Source: Deltaproteobacteria bacterium
Lineage (GTDB): Bacteria > Desulfobacterota > Desulfobacteria > Desulfobacterales > Desulfosarcinaceae
Reading direction: 5' to 3'
NCBI GenBank assembly: GCA_021824175.1
Contig: JAKALP010000013.1
Span: 62,001 to 126,000 of the forward strand
DNA: 64,000 nt
Positions 8,633-17,380 of the stretch are shown piece by piece. The notes under the pieces were generated by a model, which saw nothing but the letters and a program-made list of their open reading frames with translations, did no database searches and was not told where the DNA came from. Positions within the stretch are counted from its first letter, which is position 1, and each line of letters starts with the position of its first letter. Both the position numbers and the translations under genes were made by a program.

Positions 8633-9031
8633 CTATTGCTTCAATTGAGCATTAACATAGGCCCGCAGTTGGCCGTAATCCGCTTCGGCCTTAATGCCCG
8701 GACAATTATCAGCCATGATCGCCCAATTGGAAATATCCACAAGCAAAGAGGGGATGAAGGGCCATCGCCGGCACATCAACGGTTTTACCGGATGAATGGT
8801 GCAATTGCACTCCCAAAACACACAATACCCATCCGAGCGCTGTCCCAGGACAAACCTGTTCCCGGATAATGTGCAGCAGTGCCGGCGCACCTCCTCTACC
8901 GGTCGTTTAATGTAATTGGCAATGGCAAGTAAATCCGCTTCGGAGACGTAGGTGCCACCAAAGCCTTTGCAACAGACACCGCATTGGGTGCATTGAAAGA
9001 AAAGAGTTTCGGGGTTGATTTCAGAGGGCAT
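8633..9031 (-). CDS. YkgJ-family cysteine cluster protein
   Basis: About 132 residues from ATG 9031; a GTG at 9049 is an alternative. Cys residues form the YkgJ (CxxCxxCC) pattern: FQCTQCGVCCKGFGGTY near the N-terminus, then YCVFWECNCTIHPVKPLMC with the conserved RRWPF, and a late DNCPG. Such proteins probably bind an Fe-S cluster or Zn, function unknown. The start overlaps the end of recR by 11 bases, so it is translationally coupled to the dnaX-ybaB-recR operon. Confidence 0.85.
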   Translation of the reverse strand: MPSEINPETLFFQCTQCGVCCKGFGGTYVSEADLLAIANYIKRPVEEVRRHCCTLSGNRFVLGQRSDGYCVFWECNCTIHPVKPLMCRRWPFIPSLLVDISNWAIMADNCPGIKAEADYGQLRAYVNAQLKQ

Positions 9032-9620
9032 GGCGACCGTCCAAGGCACATTTCAGCGTCATTTTGTCGACATATTTCAGATCTCCGCCCACCGGCACGC
9101 CGGAGGCAATACGCGTGATCCGCACGGGCCGGCCGGTCAACTGTTGGGCCAGGTAAGCGGCCGTGGACTCGCCTTCCACACTGGTCCCAGTGGCCAGGAT
9201 GATCTCCTTGACGACACTGGCATCGAGGCGCTGGAACAATTCCCGGATGCGCAGATCAGCCGGCCCGACCCCTTCCATGGGAGCCAATGCGCCCCCCAAA
9301 ATATGGTACAAGCCCTTATAGGCGCCTGACTTTTCAAGGGCGATCATGTCCGCCGGCTGCTCCACCACGCATAAGAGGGTCTCCTCACGGGCCGGGTCCT
9401 GGCAGATATGGCAGGTATCGCTGTCGCTAAGACCAAAACAGCGCCGGCACAGCCGCACATTTTGTTTGACAGTAGTAATGCTGGCTGCCAGGGCCTCGGC
9501 TTCATTGATGGGCTGCCTGAGAATATGAATGGCGAGCCGTTCGGCGGTTTTCTCCCCTACCCCCGGCAGTTTGGAAAGGCTTCGAATCAGATCTCGGACC
9601 GACTTTGGGTAGTATTGCAT
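9021..9620 (-). CDS. recR: Recombination protein RecR
   Basis: 199 residues, the standard RecR length. It shows the helix-hairpin-helix LPGVGEKTAERLAIH, the four-Cys zinc finger CRRCFGLSDSDTCHIC, and the Toprim domain (LLCVVEQPADMIALE; ILATGTSVEGESTAAYLAQ) with the C-terminal Walker-like region RIASGVPVGGDLKYVD. RecR works with RecO (and RecF) to load RecA on SSB-coated gaps. The order dnaX-ybaB-recR is one of the most conserved bacterial operons and supports all three calls. Confidence 0.97.
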   Translation of the reverse strand: MQYYPKSVRDLIRSLSKLPGVGEKTAERLAIHILRQPINEAEALAASITTVKQNVRLCRRCFGLSDSDTCHICQDPAREETLLCVVEQPADMIALEKSGAYKGLYHILGGALAPMEGVGPADLRIRELFQRLDASVVKEIILATGTSVEGESTAAYLAQQLTGRPVRITRIASGVPVGGDLKYVDKMTLKCALDGRHAL

Positions 9621-9633
9621 GGCAGTCCTTCGA

Positions 9634-9945
9634 TCACAGCAAGCCGGGCAGGTTAAAGCCGCCGGTCAGCTTGCCCATTTCAGCGGCCACCATATCCTGG
9701 GCTTTGGTCAATGCATCATTGACCGCGGCCAGAATCAGATCCTGCAGCATCTCCACATCTTCTGGATCGACCACTTCCTTGTCGATCTTGATGGAAAGAA
9801 TCTGCTGACGGCCATTGGCCACCACCTTGATCATTCCGCCTCCGGCGGTTGTTTCCACGCTCTTCTCGGCAAGCTCTTCCTGCAGTTTAAGCATTTTGGA
9901 TTGCAGTTTCTGAGCTTGCTTCATCATGTTTCCCATACCCTTCAT
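9634..9945 (-). CDS. ybaB: Nucleoid-associated protein YbaB/EbfC
   Basis: 103 residues from the ATG at 9945, which follows GGAGG with 8 bases spacing; upstream in-frame ATG codons (9960, 10080) would give an N-terminus longer than the family's. It begins [18 protein letters not shown] and continues [17 protein letters not shown], ending [11 protein letters not shown], all classic for this family. YbaB forms small dimers that bind DNA; its exact role is unsettled. It lies between dnaX and recR. Confidence 0.95.
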   Translation of the reverse strand: MKGMGNMMKQAQKLQSKMLKLQEELAEKSVETTAGGGMIKVVANGRQQILSIKIDKEVVDPEDVEMLQDLILAAVNDALTKAQDMVAAEMGKLTGGFNLPGLL

Positions 9946-10098
9946 GTTTATAACCTCCATAATGGCCCCTTTGCGGGAGCGATGAAAAAGGATACTCGAT
10001 TGAGATATTCCGCTTGAAATTCTAAAAAGTTCTTCGATTGGTTCAGCACCCGCCATTGGAACGGGATTAAAGGTCTTCAATGCTTGGTATCCTCAGAC

Positions 10099-11766
10099 CT
10101 ATTGAACCTTGACCTCCACGATTTTACCGTTAAAAAGCTCCAGGGAAGCCATCACCAGAGGATGGCCCAATGCTTCCTGCTTCAAACGATCAGTGGTTTG
10201 CCGCTCCTTTTGCTTCTCACCGGCATCTATCCCATTCGCCGTCAGCTTGAACTTCACGCTTCGCGCGGCGCACTGGCCGCCGATCTCTTCCAAATAGGAA
10301 AGATTCTTTTGAATACTTTTATATGTGAACTCATTGCCGTTGACCTCAAGCGTCGCCTGGTCCCCTTCCATAAAAATAATGCGGCACTTGTTAAGGAACG
10401 CGGCCAAAGATGGCCTTTGCTCCCCCACCTTCTGCATCATCTGGGCCCACAACGCCGCTACATCCGCGGGCGTTTCATCCGAATGGGAGGATATAACCGA
10501 TTTTACTTCCTCCGCTGGATGGGGCGATGCTGCTTCTCGCGGAAGTGGTGCAGGTGCTGCTTGGGAAGGTTCCAAAGCATGGCCCCTGCTTGATGGGGGC
10601 AGAGAAGCAGATTCCGTTTGGGGAGCGGATATCCGCAATTGGTCCAGGCGTTCGATGAGCGTTTCTATGGGCAAAACCGGTGGGGCTTGAAAGAGCTTAA
10701 AAAAAACCATCTCCAGGGCCAACTTGGGTTGACTGGAAAGTTTGATGGAGGGTTCGGCCTGAAACAGCAGATCCAACACTTGGAGTAAAAAAGAGGCCGG
10801 CACCTCGCGCACTTGGGCTTTCATCTGGCGGATTTCATGCTCCGGTCGATCTACTAATCGCACGAGCTTATCGCCCAGATTGATCATGGCCAGCTGGTGA
10901 AAGTGGGCCAGCAAATCAGTATAAAACCGCTTCAGCTCCAGGCCGTGACGCCATACATGATCGATGATTTCAAGTACTTTTTGAATGTCCCGGCTAAAAA
11001 CGGCCGCCGACAGATCCAAAAGATGCTTGCGTTCGGCCGCGCCCAGAAGCTCCGCAACTAGTTCCACCGTGATTCCGCCCTGGGCGCAAGCCAGCACGTG
11101 GTCCAAGAGACTCAGGGCATCTCGCATGCTGCCGCCGGCCTCGGTGGCGATCAATGCAAGACTTTCCGCGTCGATCTTGACCTCTTCCTGGTCGCACACC
11201 TGCCTCATTTGGGCCACGATGGCGGCGGTGTCAATCCGACGCAGGTCATGGCGCTGGCAACGGGATAAGATGGTTACTGGTATTTTATGTACTTCGGTGG
11301 TGGCAAAAATAAACAGCACATGGGCCGGCGGCTCTTCCAAAGTTTTCAGCAGGGCGTTGAAGGCGGCCGTGCTGAGCATGTGAACTTCATCAATAATATA
11401 GATTTTATAGCGGCCATGGGAGGGAAGGTACTTCAGATTTTCACGTAGCTCCCGAACTTGGTCCACGCTGTTATTGGATGCGCCGTCGATTTCGAACACA
11501 TCGGCGGCATGGCCGCTGGTGATCTCTTGGCAAGACCGGCAGACGTTGCAGGGATTAGGTGTGGGACCTTGTACACAATTCATGGCTTTAGCCAGAATGC
11601 GGGCCACGGTGGTTTTGCCGGTCCCCCTTGGGCCGGTAAACAATATCGCATGGGGGACTCGGCCCGCAGTGATGGCATTGGTCAGGGTGCGAGTCACATG
11701 CTCCTGTTGCATCACCTGATCAAAGGATTGGGGCCTGAATTTACGTGCAAAAACCAGGTAACTCAT
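10099..11766 (-). CDS. dnaX: DNA polymerase III subunit gamma/tau
   Basis: 555 residues. The AAA+ clamp-loader module has Walker A FTGPRGTGKTTVARIL, the zinc-binding Cys set (CVQGPTPNPCNVCRSC), Walker B IYIIDEVHML and the SRC motif TILSRCQRHDLRRID. Domain III follows, then a Pro/Ala/Ser-rich linker (about 380-430) and a tau-type C-terminal domain (LWAQMMQKVGEQRPSLAAFL). The protein organises the replicative polymerase and loads the sliding clamp. No slippery A-rich frameshift site was evident, so I predict only the long form. It is the first gene of dnaX-ybaB-recR-ykgJ. Confidence 0.97.
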   Translation of the reverse strand: MSYLVFARKFRPQSFDQVMQQEHVTRTLTNAITAGRVPHAILFTGPRGTGKTTVARILAKAMNCVQGPTPNPCNVCRSCQEITSGHAADVFEIDGASNNSVDQVRELRENLKYLPSHGRYKIYIIDEVHMLSTAAFNALLKTLEEPPAHVLFIFATTEVHKIPVTILSRCQRHDLRRIDTAAIVAQMRQVCDQEEVKIDAESLALIATEAGGSMRDALSLLDHVLACAQGGITVELVAELLGAAERKHLLDLSAAVFSRDIQKVLEIIDHVWRHGLELKRFYTDLLAHFHQLAMINLGDKLVRLVDRPEHEIRQMKAQVREVPASFLLQVLDLLFQAEPSIKLSSQPKLALEMVFFKLFQAPPVLPIETLIERLDQLRISAPQTESASLPPSSRGHALEPSQAAPAPLPREAASPHPAEEVKSVISSHSDETPADVAALWAQMMQKVGEQRPSLAAFLNKCRIIFMEGDQATLEVNGNEFTYKSIQKNLSYLEEIGGQCAARSVKFKLTANGIDAGEKQKERQTTDRLKQEALGHPLVMASLELFNGKIVEVKVQ

Positions 11767-11931
11767 CGCTTTTATAATCCGTTCGTCAATGGTCTTGAGT
11801 CAGCCTGAGGCCTTATACCGCACCTCGGAGATGGGTGCAATAAAGGGAGAAAGCTAAAAGTCCTTCATTTGAAGTTTTGCAAATTTGTGCCGGGTATATT
11901 CAGCTTGGTGGAGATGAAGAAGGGGAAAAAG

Positions 11932-12024
11932 TGGCGGAGAGAGTGGGATTCGAACCCACGGTGCCGTTTTTGCGACACACACGATTTCCAGTCGTGCTCC
12001 TTCGACCAACTCGGACATCTCTCC
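11932..12024 (-). tRNA. tRNA-Ser(GGA)
   Basis: Minus strand; acceptor GGAGAGA (5' end at 12024) pairs with TCTCTCC, discriminator G, and CCA is encoded (11932-11934). The anticodon loop reads CTGGAAA, anticodon GGA. A long variable arm (class II) and the T-loop GTTCGAATCCC fit tRNA-Ser. Confidence 0.97.
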
Positions 12025-12101
12025 GCAGAGGAGTTCACTCAAGGTCGCTCATACAGCCCTAAAAAATTCGCTTTCAAGCGGCAATAATCGCCAGGAGAAA
12101 A

Positions 12102-12192
12102 TGGCGGAGAGGGTGGGATTCGAACCCACGATCCCGGGTAAGGGGATGCCGCTTTTCGAGAGCGGTGCCTTCAACCACTCGGCAACCTCTCC
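12102..12192 (-). tRNA. tRNA-Ser(CGA)
   Basis: Minus strand; acceptor GGAGAGG (5' end at 12192) pairs with CCTCTCC, discriminator G, CCA encoded at 12102-12104. The anticodon stem CCGCT/AGCGG holds loop CTCGAAA, anticodon CGA. Long variable arm as in class II tRNA-Ser. It lies about 80 bases upstream of the GGA isoacceptor on the same strand, so the two are probably one transcript. Confidence 0.97.
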
Positions 12193-12319
12193 AAAACACA
12201 CGGGCTGCATGCAGGTGAGCTCAATAGCCTGTTTGGCAGGACGTGTCAATGCTTTCTCGCAGTGTGCGCGGCCATTTTTGAAGAGCTCAACATTGAATCA
12301 AGTGCATTGAAATCCATGG

Positions 12320-13042
12320 TCAAGGCTGCATCATCTTCCGCACTTCTTCCACGTATCGGCCATCCGGTTCATAGACAATCAATGGTGGCGCTATGCGCAA
12401 GCCGGGCTTCCCGGCTTTGACCCCCTTGATAAGTGCCAGCCGCGCTTCTTCGCCTTCCTGGGAGTGGATTGTTCGAAGCCATTTAGGTTCAATGCCTGCT
12501 TGGCGCATGCCGGCCACTAGATCAGAGAGACGATCGGCTGGATAGATCATGGCCAAACGTCCGCCGGTGCGCAACATGCGCCGCGCACATAGCAGAAGCT
12601 CGTCGAGATCCAACATGATTTCATGGCGCGCCAACGCGCGCTGGTGGTTAGGATTCAGGCGGCCTGAGAAAGGACGGTGGTAAGGAGGGTTGCTCACCAC
12701 CCAATCAAAGGGATGTTCAAAGGTTCGATCGGAAAGCCTTCTGACATCGGCGCAGGTGATCGTGATGCGAGCTGCCATTTTGTTGTCAGAGACATTTTTT
12801 TGGGCCAATTTGGCTAACTCAGGTTGAATCTCCAAAGCATGAATAGAGATATCTGGATGGCGAAAGGCCAATAATAAAGGTATTATTCCGCAACCGGTGC
12901 CGATATCAAGCACGGCTTCCCCTGGTCTGGTTTCAATCGTTGCGGCCAGCAATATTGCATCGATGGAGAAACGGTACCCGTCGCGTGCCTGGGATACCCT
13001 CAGCTCTCCCTGAAAAAAGGAATCCTCCGTCAGTTCCGTCAT
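12320..13042 (-). CDS. tRNA1(Val) adenine-N6 methyltransferase-like protein (TrmN6/YfiC family)
   Basis: 240 residues. A Rossmann methyltransferase with SAM motif VLDIGTGCGIIPLLLAF, acidic loop ALEIQPELAKLA, and the amino-methyltransferase motif VVSNPPYHRP (NPPY), which acts on exocyclic amines. The family member YfiC methylates A37 of tRNA1(Val) in E. coli. The N-terminal run DGYRFSIDAILLAA and the NPPY-xx-PFSGRLNP context match that family better than generic HemK/PrmC enzymes. The substrate here is inferred. It starts 3 bases after the stop of the DciA-like gene, so the two form an operon. Confidence 0.82.
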   Translation of the reverse strand: MTELTEDSFFQGELRVSQARDGYRFSIDAILLAATIETRPGEAVLDIGTGCGIIPLLLAFRHPDISIHALEIQPELAKLAQKNVSDNKMAARITITCADVRRLSDRTFEHPFDWVVSNPPYHRPFSGRLNPNHQRALARHEIMLDLDELLLCARRMLRTGGRLAMIYPADRLSDLVAGMRQAGIEPKWLRTIHSQEGEEARLALIKGVKAGKPGLRIAPPLIVYEPDGRYVEEVRKMMQP

Positions 13043-13045
13043 GAG

Positions 13046-13363
13046 CTAAAATGTCCCTACTTTCAGCTTGATTGATCTCATTTTATCACTGCCTAATGCA
13101 TTATTAATTTTAGCCACGATCTCTTTTTCCAGCATGCGAAGATGATGCAGCCAAGTGGAAGATGAAACATGCACCAAAAGCATATCACCCTTAAAGGCCA
13201 TGGGCCTGGCATTGGCGGCGATCGCGTCGCCCACGGCGGTCTGCCAGATCTTCCACACATGAAGCATGGATTGATCCATCGCCGGTCGATATTGTTGCAG
13301 CACCGTGGCCACCACCTCACCGATGGGTGAAAATCTTTTGCATTCAGTGCGTTTTTGGTTCAT
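13046..13363 (-). CDS. DUF721 / DciA-like protein
   Basis: 105 residues with the DUF721 pattern: LHVWKIWQTAVGDAIAANAR, then KGDMLLVHVSSSTWLHHLRM and a final basic/hydrophobic segment MRSIKLKVG. In many bacteria lacking DnaC, DUF721 proteins (DciA) interact with the replicative helicase and help load it. Deltaproteobacterial members are short single-domain forms like this one. The role here is family inference. It directly precedes the methyltransferase gene. Confidence 0.8.
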   Translation of the reverse strand: MNQKRTECKRFSPIGEVVATVLQQYRPAMDQSMLHVWKIWQTAVGDAIAANARPMAFKGDMLLVHVSSSTWLHHLRMLEKEIVAKINNALGSDKMRSIKLKVGTF

Positions 13364-13624
13364 TGTACTATTCCTGCCTTTACCCGAGATCGTCAGGGGA
13401 AAATGGATTTGAGCTCATGGACTGATTGTCCGGCCGCCGCGGCCGGGCTGTTTTTCCTTGACTTCCAAACAGGGCCGCTTTAAATTGATTACGCTTTAAT
13501 TTAAGCTTAATTATTATAAAAAAATCAATTTGTTAGTAATCCTTCGACATACATATTGCGATCAGTCTCGGTTGCAATTAACACACTCAAAACCAAAAAC
13601 CAAATTGAAAGCAGGTGCAACTCA

Positions 13625-14659
13625 ATGGCATGGGATTGGGAAAAGCTAAACCAGCAACAACAAAAAAGTGGGCCTCCTCCACAAATGGATGACCTTATCA
13701 AGCAGCTCAAAAACTTAAAGCTGCCGGGCAGTTCGCTTCTGCTGGTCATACTGGTGGTCGCCGCCATTATCATCTACTCCAGCTTTTTTACCATTGATTC
13801 GGGCGCCGTGGGCGTGGTTCAACGGTTCGGCAAATTTGTGCGCGAGGCCGACCCCGGGTTGAATTTCAAGCTGCCTTTTGGCATTGAGCATGTGACCAAA
13901 ATCCCCAGGGAAAAGGTCTTTCAAGAAGAGTTCGGCATCGTGACGGAGAGTTCGGATTTGCGCCCACGTTCAGCCGCGGGAACCGATGATGCCGTTGAGT
14001 CTCTGATGTTGACGGGTGATCTGAATGTGGCCGTAGTACCGTGGATTGTGCAGTACCGCATCAAAGAGCCATATGACTACTTATTTAAAGTGAAAAATGC
14101 CAAAAACCTGCTGCGGGATTTATCCGAAGCCAGCATGCGCCTCGTGGTCGGCGATCGCAGCATTAATGAAGTCATTACCAAACGACAGGAAATAGCAGAC
14201 GAAGCCAAAGAAGTACTACAAGCCGAGCTCAACAAGGCCTCCACGGGAATATGGGTCGTGACCGTCGAGCTCAAGCGCACCAATGTTCCCCAGCCCGTGC
14301 AAGCTTCCTTCAATGAGGTCAACCAGGCCATTCAGGAAAAGGAGAAGATGATCTACCAAGCCCGGGAAGATTATAATAAGGCCATTCCATCTGCCCGCGG
14401 CGAAGCGGAGCGTACCATCAAGGCCAGCGAAGGATACGCGCTGGATCGCGTTAACCGCGCCAAAGGTGATGCCGCGCGTTTCAATTCCCTCTATGAAGAG
14501 TATGTTAAAGCCAAGGACGTAACCAAGAGGCGTCTTTACCTGGAAGCCATGCGTGAGCTATTGCCGAAACTTGGCCCCAAATACATCGTGGATGACCAAC
14601 AGAAAAACCTGCTGCCCTTGCTGAACTTGGGCAAGGAACAGAAAGGTAGTGAAAAATGA
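13625..14659 (+). CDS. hflK: FtsH protease modulator HflK
   Basis: 344 residues from ATG 13625, which has AGGTG 7 bases upstream; the longer frame from 13556 begins with residues outside the family. The N-terminus is Gln-rich, then one membrane anchor (LLLVILVVAAIIIYSSF), the SPFH domain (GAVGVVQRFGKFVREADPGLNFKLPF spans its start) and a long helical region (EAERTIKASEGYALDRVNRA). HflK and HflC form a large periplasmic cage around FtsH and control its proteolysis. The stop overlaps hflC by four bases. Confidence 0.93.
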   Translation: MAWDWEKLNQQQQKSGPPPQMDDLIKQLKNLKLPGSSLLLVILVVAAIIIYSSFFTIDSGAVGVVQRFGKFVREADPGLNFKLPFGIEHVTKIPREKVFQEEFGIVTESSDLRPRSAAGTDDAVESLMLTGDLNVAVVPWIVQYRIKEPYDYLFKVKNAKNLLRDLSEASMRLVVGDRSINEVITKRQEIADEAKEVLQAELNKASTGIWVVTVELKRTNVPQPVQASFNEVNQAIQEKEKMIYQAREDYNKAIPSARGEAERTIKASEGYALDRVNRAKGDAARFNSLYEEYVKAKDVTKRRLYLEAMRELLPKLGPKYIVDDQQKNLLPLLNLGKEQKGSEK

Positions 14660-15606
14660 ACTCCAAAGCGATTCTGGCGGCAGTGATCATCGTTTCTGTT
14701 ATCATTATTCTCATTTCCACTGCCTTTACGGTGGATGAAACCGAACAAGTGGTGGTGACGCGCTTTAATAAGGTCATGAGGATGTCGGCCGAACCAGGGC
14801 TGCACTTTAAGTGGCCCATAATTGAAAAAGCAATTATATATCCGAGAAATTTGCAGGCGTGGGACGGCGATCCAGGTCAAATTCCTACCAAAGACAAAAC
14901 CTTCATATGGGTGGACACTTTTGCTCGCTGGAAGATCGTGGACCCGGTCCTCTTTTTCAAAACCGTTGGGCCCAAAATCACTGTGGCCACCAACCGTCTC
15001 AATGAGATCATTGATCCAGCCGTTCGCAACTTAATTACTTCCAATCGGCTGATAGATGCGGTTCGCAATAGCAACCGCGAATTGGATACTTTCGAAGTAG
15101 GCCTCGAAGATATTAAAAAAGATCAACCTTCGACCTACAATGTGACCGTTGGGCGAAGAAAAATAGATGAAATGATTTTGGAACAGGCCAAAAGCAAGCT
15201 GATTCAGTTCGGCATTGAGCTGGTGGATGTCAAAATCAAACGAATTGATTATGTAGAAAAGGTTCGTGAATCGGTATATGGCCGCATGATTGCCGAACGT
15301 AAACAGATCGCCGAAAAATTCCGTTCTGAAGGGCAAGGAGAAGCCCAGAAAATCATGGGTGATAAAGAACTCGATTTACAGCGCATTACATCCGAAGCAT
15401 ATCGTCAAGCCCAGGAGATCAAAGGTAAGGCAGATGCGGAGGCCACACGACTGTACGCCGAGGCCTTTGGTCACGATCCCGAATTCTATACGTTTTTAAA
15501 AACGTTGGAGATTTATGGCGAAGCATTAAATAAGGATAGCAGTGTCGTGCTTTCCACTGATACAGAGCTGTTCAGATACTTAAAAGGGTATACAGGTGCT
15601 AAATAG
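14656..15606 (+). CDS. hflC: FtsH protease modulator HflC
   Basis: 316 residues. One N-terminal membrane anchor (LAAVIIVSVIIILISTAFTV), then the SPFH domain with DETEQVVVTRFNKVM and PGLHFKWP, and the HflC-typical KIKRIDYVEKVRESVYGRM with a helical tail (YAEAFGHDPEFYTFLKTLE). It starts at an ATGA overlap with hflK, so translation is coupled. HflC pairs with HflK in a membrane complex regulating FtsH. Confidence 0.94.
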   Translation: MNSKAILAAVIIVSVIIILISTAFTVDETEQVVVTRFNKVMRMSAEPGLHFKWPIIEKAIIYPRNLQAWDGDPGQIPTKDKTFIWVDTFARWKIVDPVLFFKTVGPKITVATNRLNEIIDPAVRNLITSNRLIDAVRNSNRELDTFEVGLEDIKKDQPSTYNVTVGRRKIDEMILEQAKSKLIQFGIELVDVKIKRIDYVEKVRESVYGRMIAERKQIAEKFRSEGQGEAQKIMGDKELDLQRITSEAYRQAQEIKGKADAEATRLYAEAFGHDPEFYTFLKTLEIYGEALNKDSSVVLSTDTELFRYLKGYTGAK

Positions 15607-15610
15607 TTTC

Positions 15611-15655
15611 GAAGCCCTCCTGTCTTCCCAATTTCTGCCTTGGAGCAAATTATTG
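15611..15655. repeat. Interspersed repeat, copy A (after hflC)
   Basis: Begins 5 bases after the hflC stop. It shares the 14-mer TCTTCCCAATTTCT (15623-15636) exactly with copy B at 35032-35045, followed in both by a TTGG-x-GCAAA run; copy C near 39220 matches 11 of those 14 bases. It sits between convergent genes. Confidence 0.6.
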
Positions 15656-15731
15656 ATCGTTGAGATATGACGCCATTCTCTTGATCAAAATTGCGGCTTG
15701 GAAAAGATCCATTGTAAGAATTAAAAAACAA

Positions 15732-15770
15732 AAAGCACCGTTGCTTCCATCGTTCTCAACGGTGCTTCTT
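15732..15770. terminator. Bidirectional rho-independent terminator
   Basis: AGCACCGTT 15734-15742 pairs with AACGGTGCT 15758-15766. The plus strand continues TCTTTAT and the minus strand reads TTTTGTTTTTTAA after the stem, so the hairpin can end both hflKC and the opposing small ribosomal-protein gene. Confidence 0.82.
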
Positions 15771-15804
15771 TATCGCCGGCCATTATCATTAATCGCAACG
15801 CACA

Positions 15805-15903
15805 TTATTTGCCCTTTCTGCGTTGGTGTCGCGTGCGCGCCAACAGCTTGCGATGTTTATGCTTTCTCATTTTTTTCCTGCGCTTTTTAATAACACTACC
15901 CAA
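15805..15903 (-). CDS. AURKAIP1/COX24-domain small ribosomal protein (bS22-like), 32 aa
   Basis: A 32-codon gene starting at TTG 15903 with an excellent ribosome site (AAAGGAGGTGA, 15908-15918 on the minus strand). The product is almost all Lys/Arg/His: it starts MGSVIKKRRKKMRKHKHRK and ends LLARTRHQRRKGK. This is the AURKAIP1/COX24 domain, related to mitochondrial mS38 and to the mycobacterial 30S protein bS22, whose sequence has the same MGSVIKKRRK start. It probably binds the decoding region of the 30S subunit (family knowledge). Only the TTG gives the conserved start; the next ATG (15870) would lose 11 conserved residues. It ends before the bidirectional terminator at 15732-15770. Confidence 0.9.
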   Translation of the reverse strand: MGSVIKKRRKKMRKHKHRKLLARTRHQRRKGK

Positions 15904-16071
15904 AATATCACCTCCTTTCGGCTGGTTGGCTTTCTAAATTAAGCCGCCCTAATACCATCCTTTTCCAATGGTTGTCCACTGCTTTTTCAAAGGTAAGTAC
16001 TCGTTTAGAGATGATCGCCCCCGCTGAAACCAATTTGAAGGAATCTATCCACGGCACTTTACCTCCTTGAA

Positions 16072-16656
16072 ATGCTTAGGCTTGTATGGTATTCGCGCCC
16101 CATGGATCTGGACAAACACCTGCCACGCAAAGCCTTTAATGCCGAGCAGACCCTGACCCTCAACAAGGCCGTCACTATGGCTGAAGAGCTGGTCAGTGAT
16201 TTCTACAAAATGTCTGCCAGTCAGTGGCTTAGGCCCAAATACGATATCCGGACGCTGGCCGATCTCAATGCCAACGAGGTAGTGGAAGGCCCATTTGCCC
16301 AAATCATTCGATATGAGGGACAACGCCAAGGATCAGCGCTTGGTTCCGAAGTCTACGATTTTTACAAGATCTGTTTGCAGGATCATACCATCCTGAATGT
16401 GGTTGAAAACCGCCAGGGGCTGGCTCTCTTGCCATTTTGCCTTTACATCATTGTCCATGAACTGGTGCACATTGTACGCTTCAGCAAATTCCTACAAAAT
16501 TTCGATGCCTCACCTTCCGAAAAACTGATTGAAGAGCATCGCGTGCATGACATTACCCACCAGATCCTTGGAACCGTCCGATTGGCGGGGATCGATCTCG
16601 TCACGGATTATTATCATCGGTGGCGTCAACCCATTGAAAATTTAAGTGAAATTTGA
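16072..16656 (+). CDS. Uncharacterised protein with HExxH motif
   Basis: 194 residues from ATG 16072; ATG 16102 (MDLDKHLPRK) is an alternative, and neither has a clear ribosome site. I do not recognise the family. Residues 129-133 are HELVH inside a hydrophobic helix (LLPFCLYIIVHELVHIVRF), the HExxH zinc site of gluzincin-type metallopeptidases, with Glu154/Glu155 and His156/His159 about 21-26 residues later as possible third ligands. No signal peptide, so it should be cytoplasmic. Downstream lie fmdB and groESL. A real catalytic role is inference from the motif only. Confidence 0.75.
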   Translation: MLRLVWYSRPMDLDKHLPRKAFNAEQTLTLNKAVTMAEELVSDFYKMSASQWLRPKYDIRTLADLNANEVVEGPFAQIIRYEGQRQGSALGSEVYDFYKICLQDHTILNVVENRQGLALLPFCLYIIVHELVHIVRFSKFLQNFDASPSEKLIEEHRVHDITHQILGTVRLAGIDLVTDYYHRWRQPIENLSEI

Positions 16657-16681
16657 CCGGTGTTTTATGGGTCGGTTGTTC

Positions 16682-16709
16682 TTGACAAATTATAATCGTA
16701 CACTATATT
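16682..16709 (+). promoter_or_regulatory. Sigma-70-type promoter for fmdB
   Basis: TTGACA at 16682-16687 and TATATT at 16704-16709 are separated by 16 bases, in an AT-rich stretch after the HExxH gene. The fmdB start codon is about 130 bases further on, leaving a long leader. Confidence 0.6.
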
Positions 16710-16839
16710 TCGCCAGTTTTTTCGGGATGCGACCCAATCTACAATTTTATAAGGGCAGTTTCCGAAGACTATATTTTTTCTTAAAATAACCTAATAATTA
16801 CAGGGTAGAAGCAATTATTAGAAGGAGGTTTTGGGGAAA

Positions 16840-17124
16840 ATGCCGATCTACGAGTATCAATGCGATCGATGCGGCAAGATTGAGGAAGCCCTGCAAAGCA
16901 TTAATGATAAACCGCTGACCAAGTGTGCGCACTGCTCGGGCAAACTGCACAAATTAATCTCCCACAGCGCTTTTCACCTCAAGGGAACCGGGTGGTATGT
17001 GACTGACTACGCCGGAAAATCTCAAAACAAAAGCAAAGAGAGCGACACGGATACTGCTCCCAAAACTTCCAGTTCCGAAGGATCAAAATCAAACCAGACC
17101 ACAAGCACGGATTGTGCTAAGTAG
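16840..17124 (+). CDS. FmdB-family zinc ribbon protein
   Basis: 94 residues from ATG 16840, giving the canonical MPIYEYQC start; GGAGG at 16824-16828 serves it. Two Cys pairs (CDRCGK and CAHCSGK) form the zinc ribbon, then [21 protein letters not shown], which is the conserved FmdB tail. The rest is a Ser/Lys/Thr-rich disordered end. The family was first linked to formamidase/amidase regulation but its general function is unknown. Confidence 0.9.
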   Translation: MPIYEYQCDRCGKIEEALQSINDKPLTKCAHCSGKLHKLISHSAFHLKGTGWYVTDYAGKSQNKSKESDTDTAPKTSSSEGSKSNQTTSTDCAK

Positions 17125-17380
17125 CAAGCCATTCGCCTAACCCGATAACGGTCAGGCAGGAAGCCAAACAACGGCTGGCTTTCTAAATCTTTTGGTATTG
17201 GAAGTTAAAGTTAAAAAATTTGTACTAATGGAAAGAGTTTAAATCCACCATATGGCCAAAGGCAACCATTTTGAATAAGGGGGAGGTGACCAAACAAGGA
17301 CCAGGAAAAAATTTTGCCAGTCATTGGTTGAATATGCACCTTTACCCAATCCAGATTGAAACAAAAGGAGATGAAGCAAG

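Noticed and set aside
9946-10080. N-terminal extension of YbaB
   Set aside because: ATG 9945 with GGAGG gives the family length of about 103 residues; the extension is not conserved-looking.
11767-11931. SRP RNA (ffs) next to dnaX
   Set aside because: The conserved GGAAGGAAGCAGCC loop is not present on either strand.
17125-17380. CIRCE element before groES
   Set aside because: No TTAGCACTC-N9-GAGTGCTAA was found.
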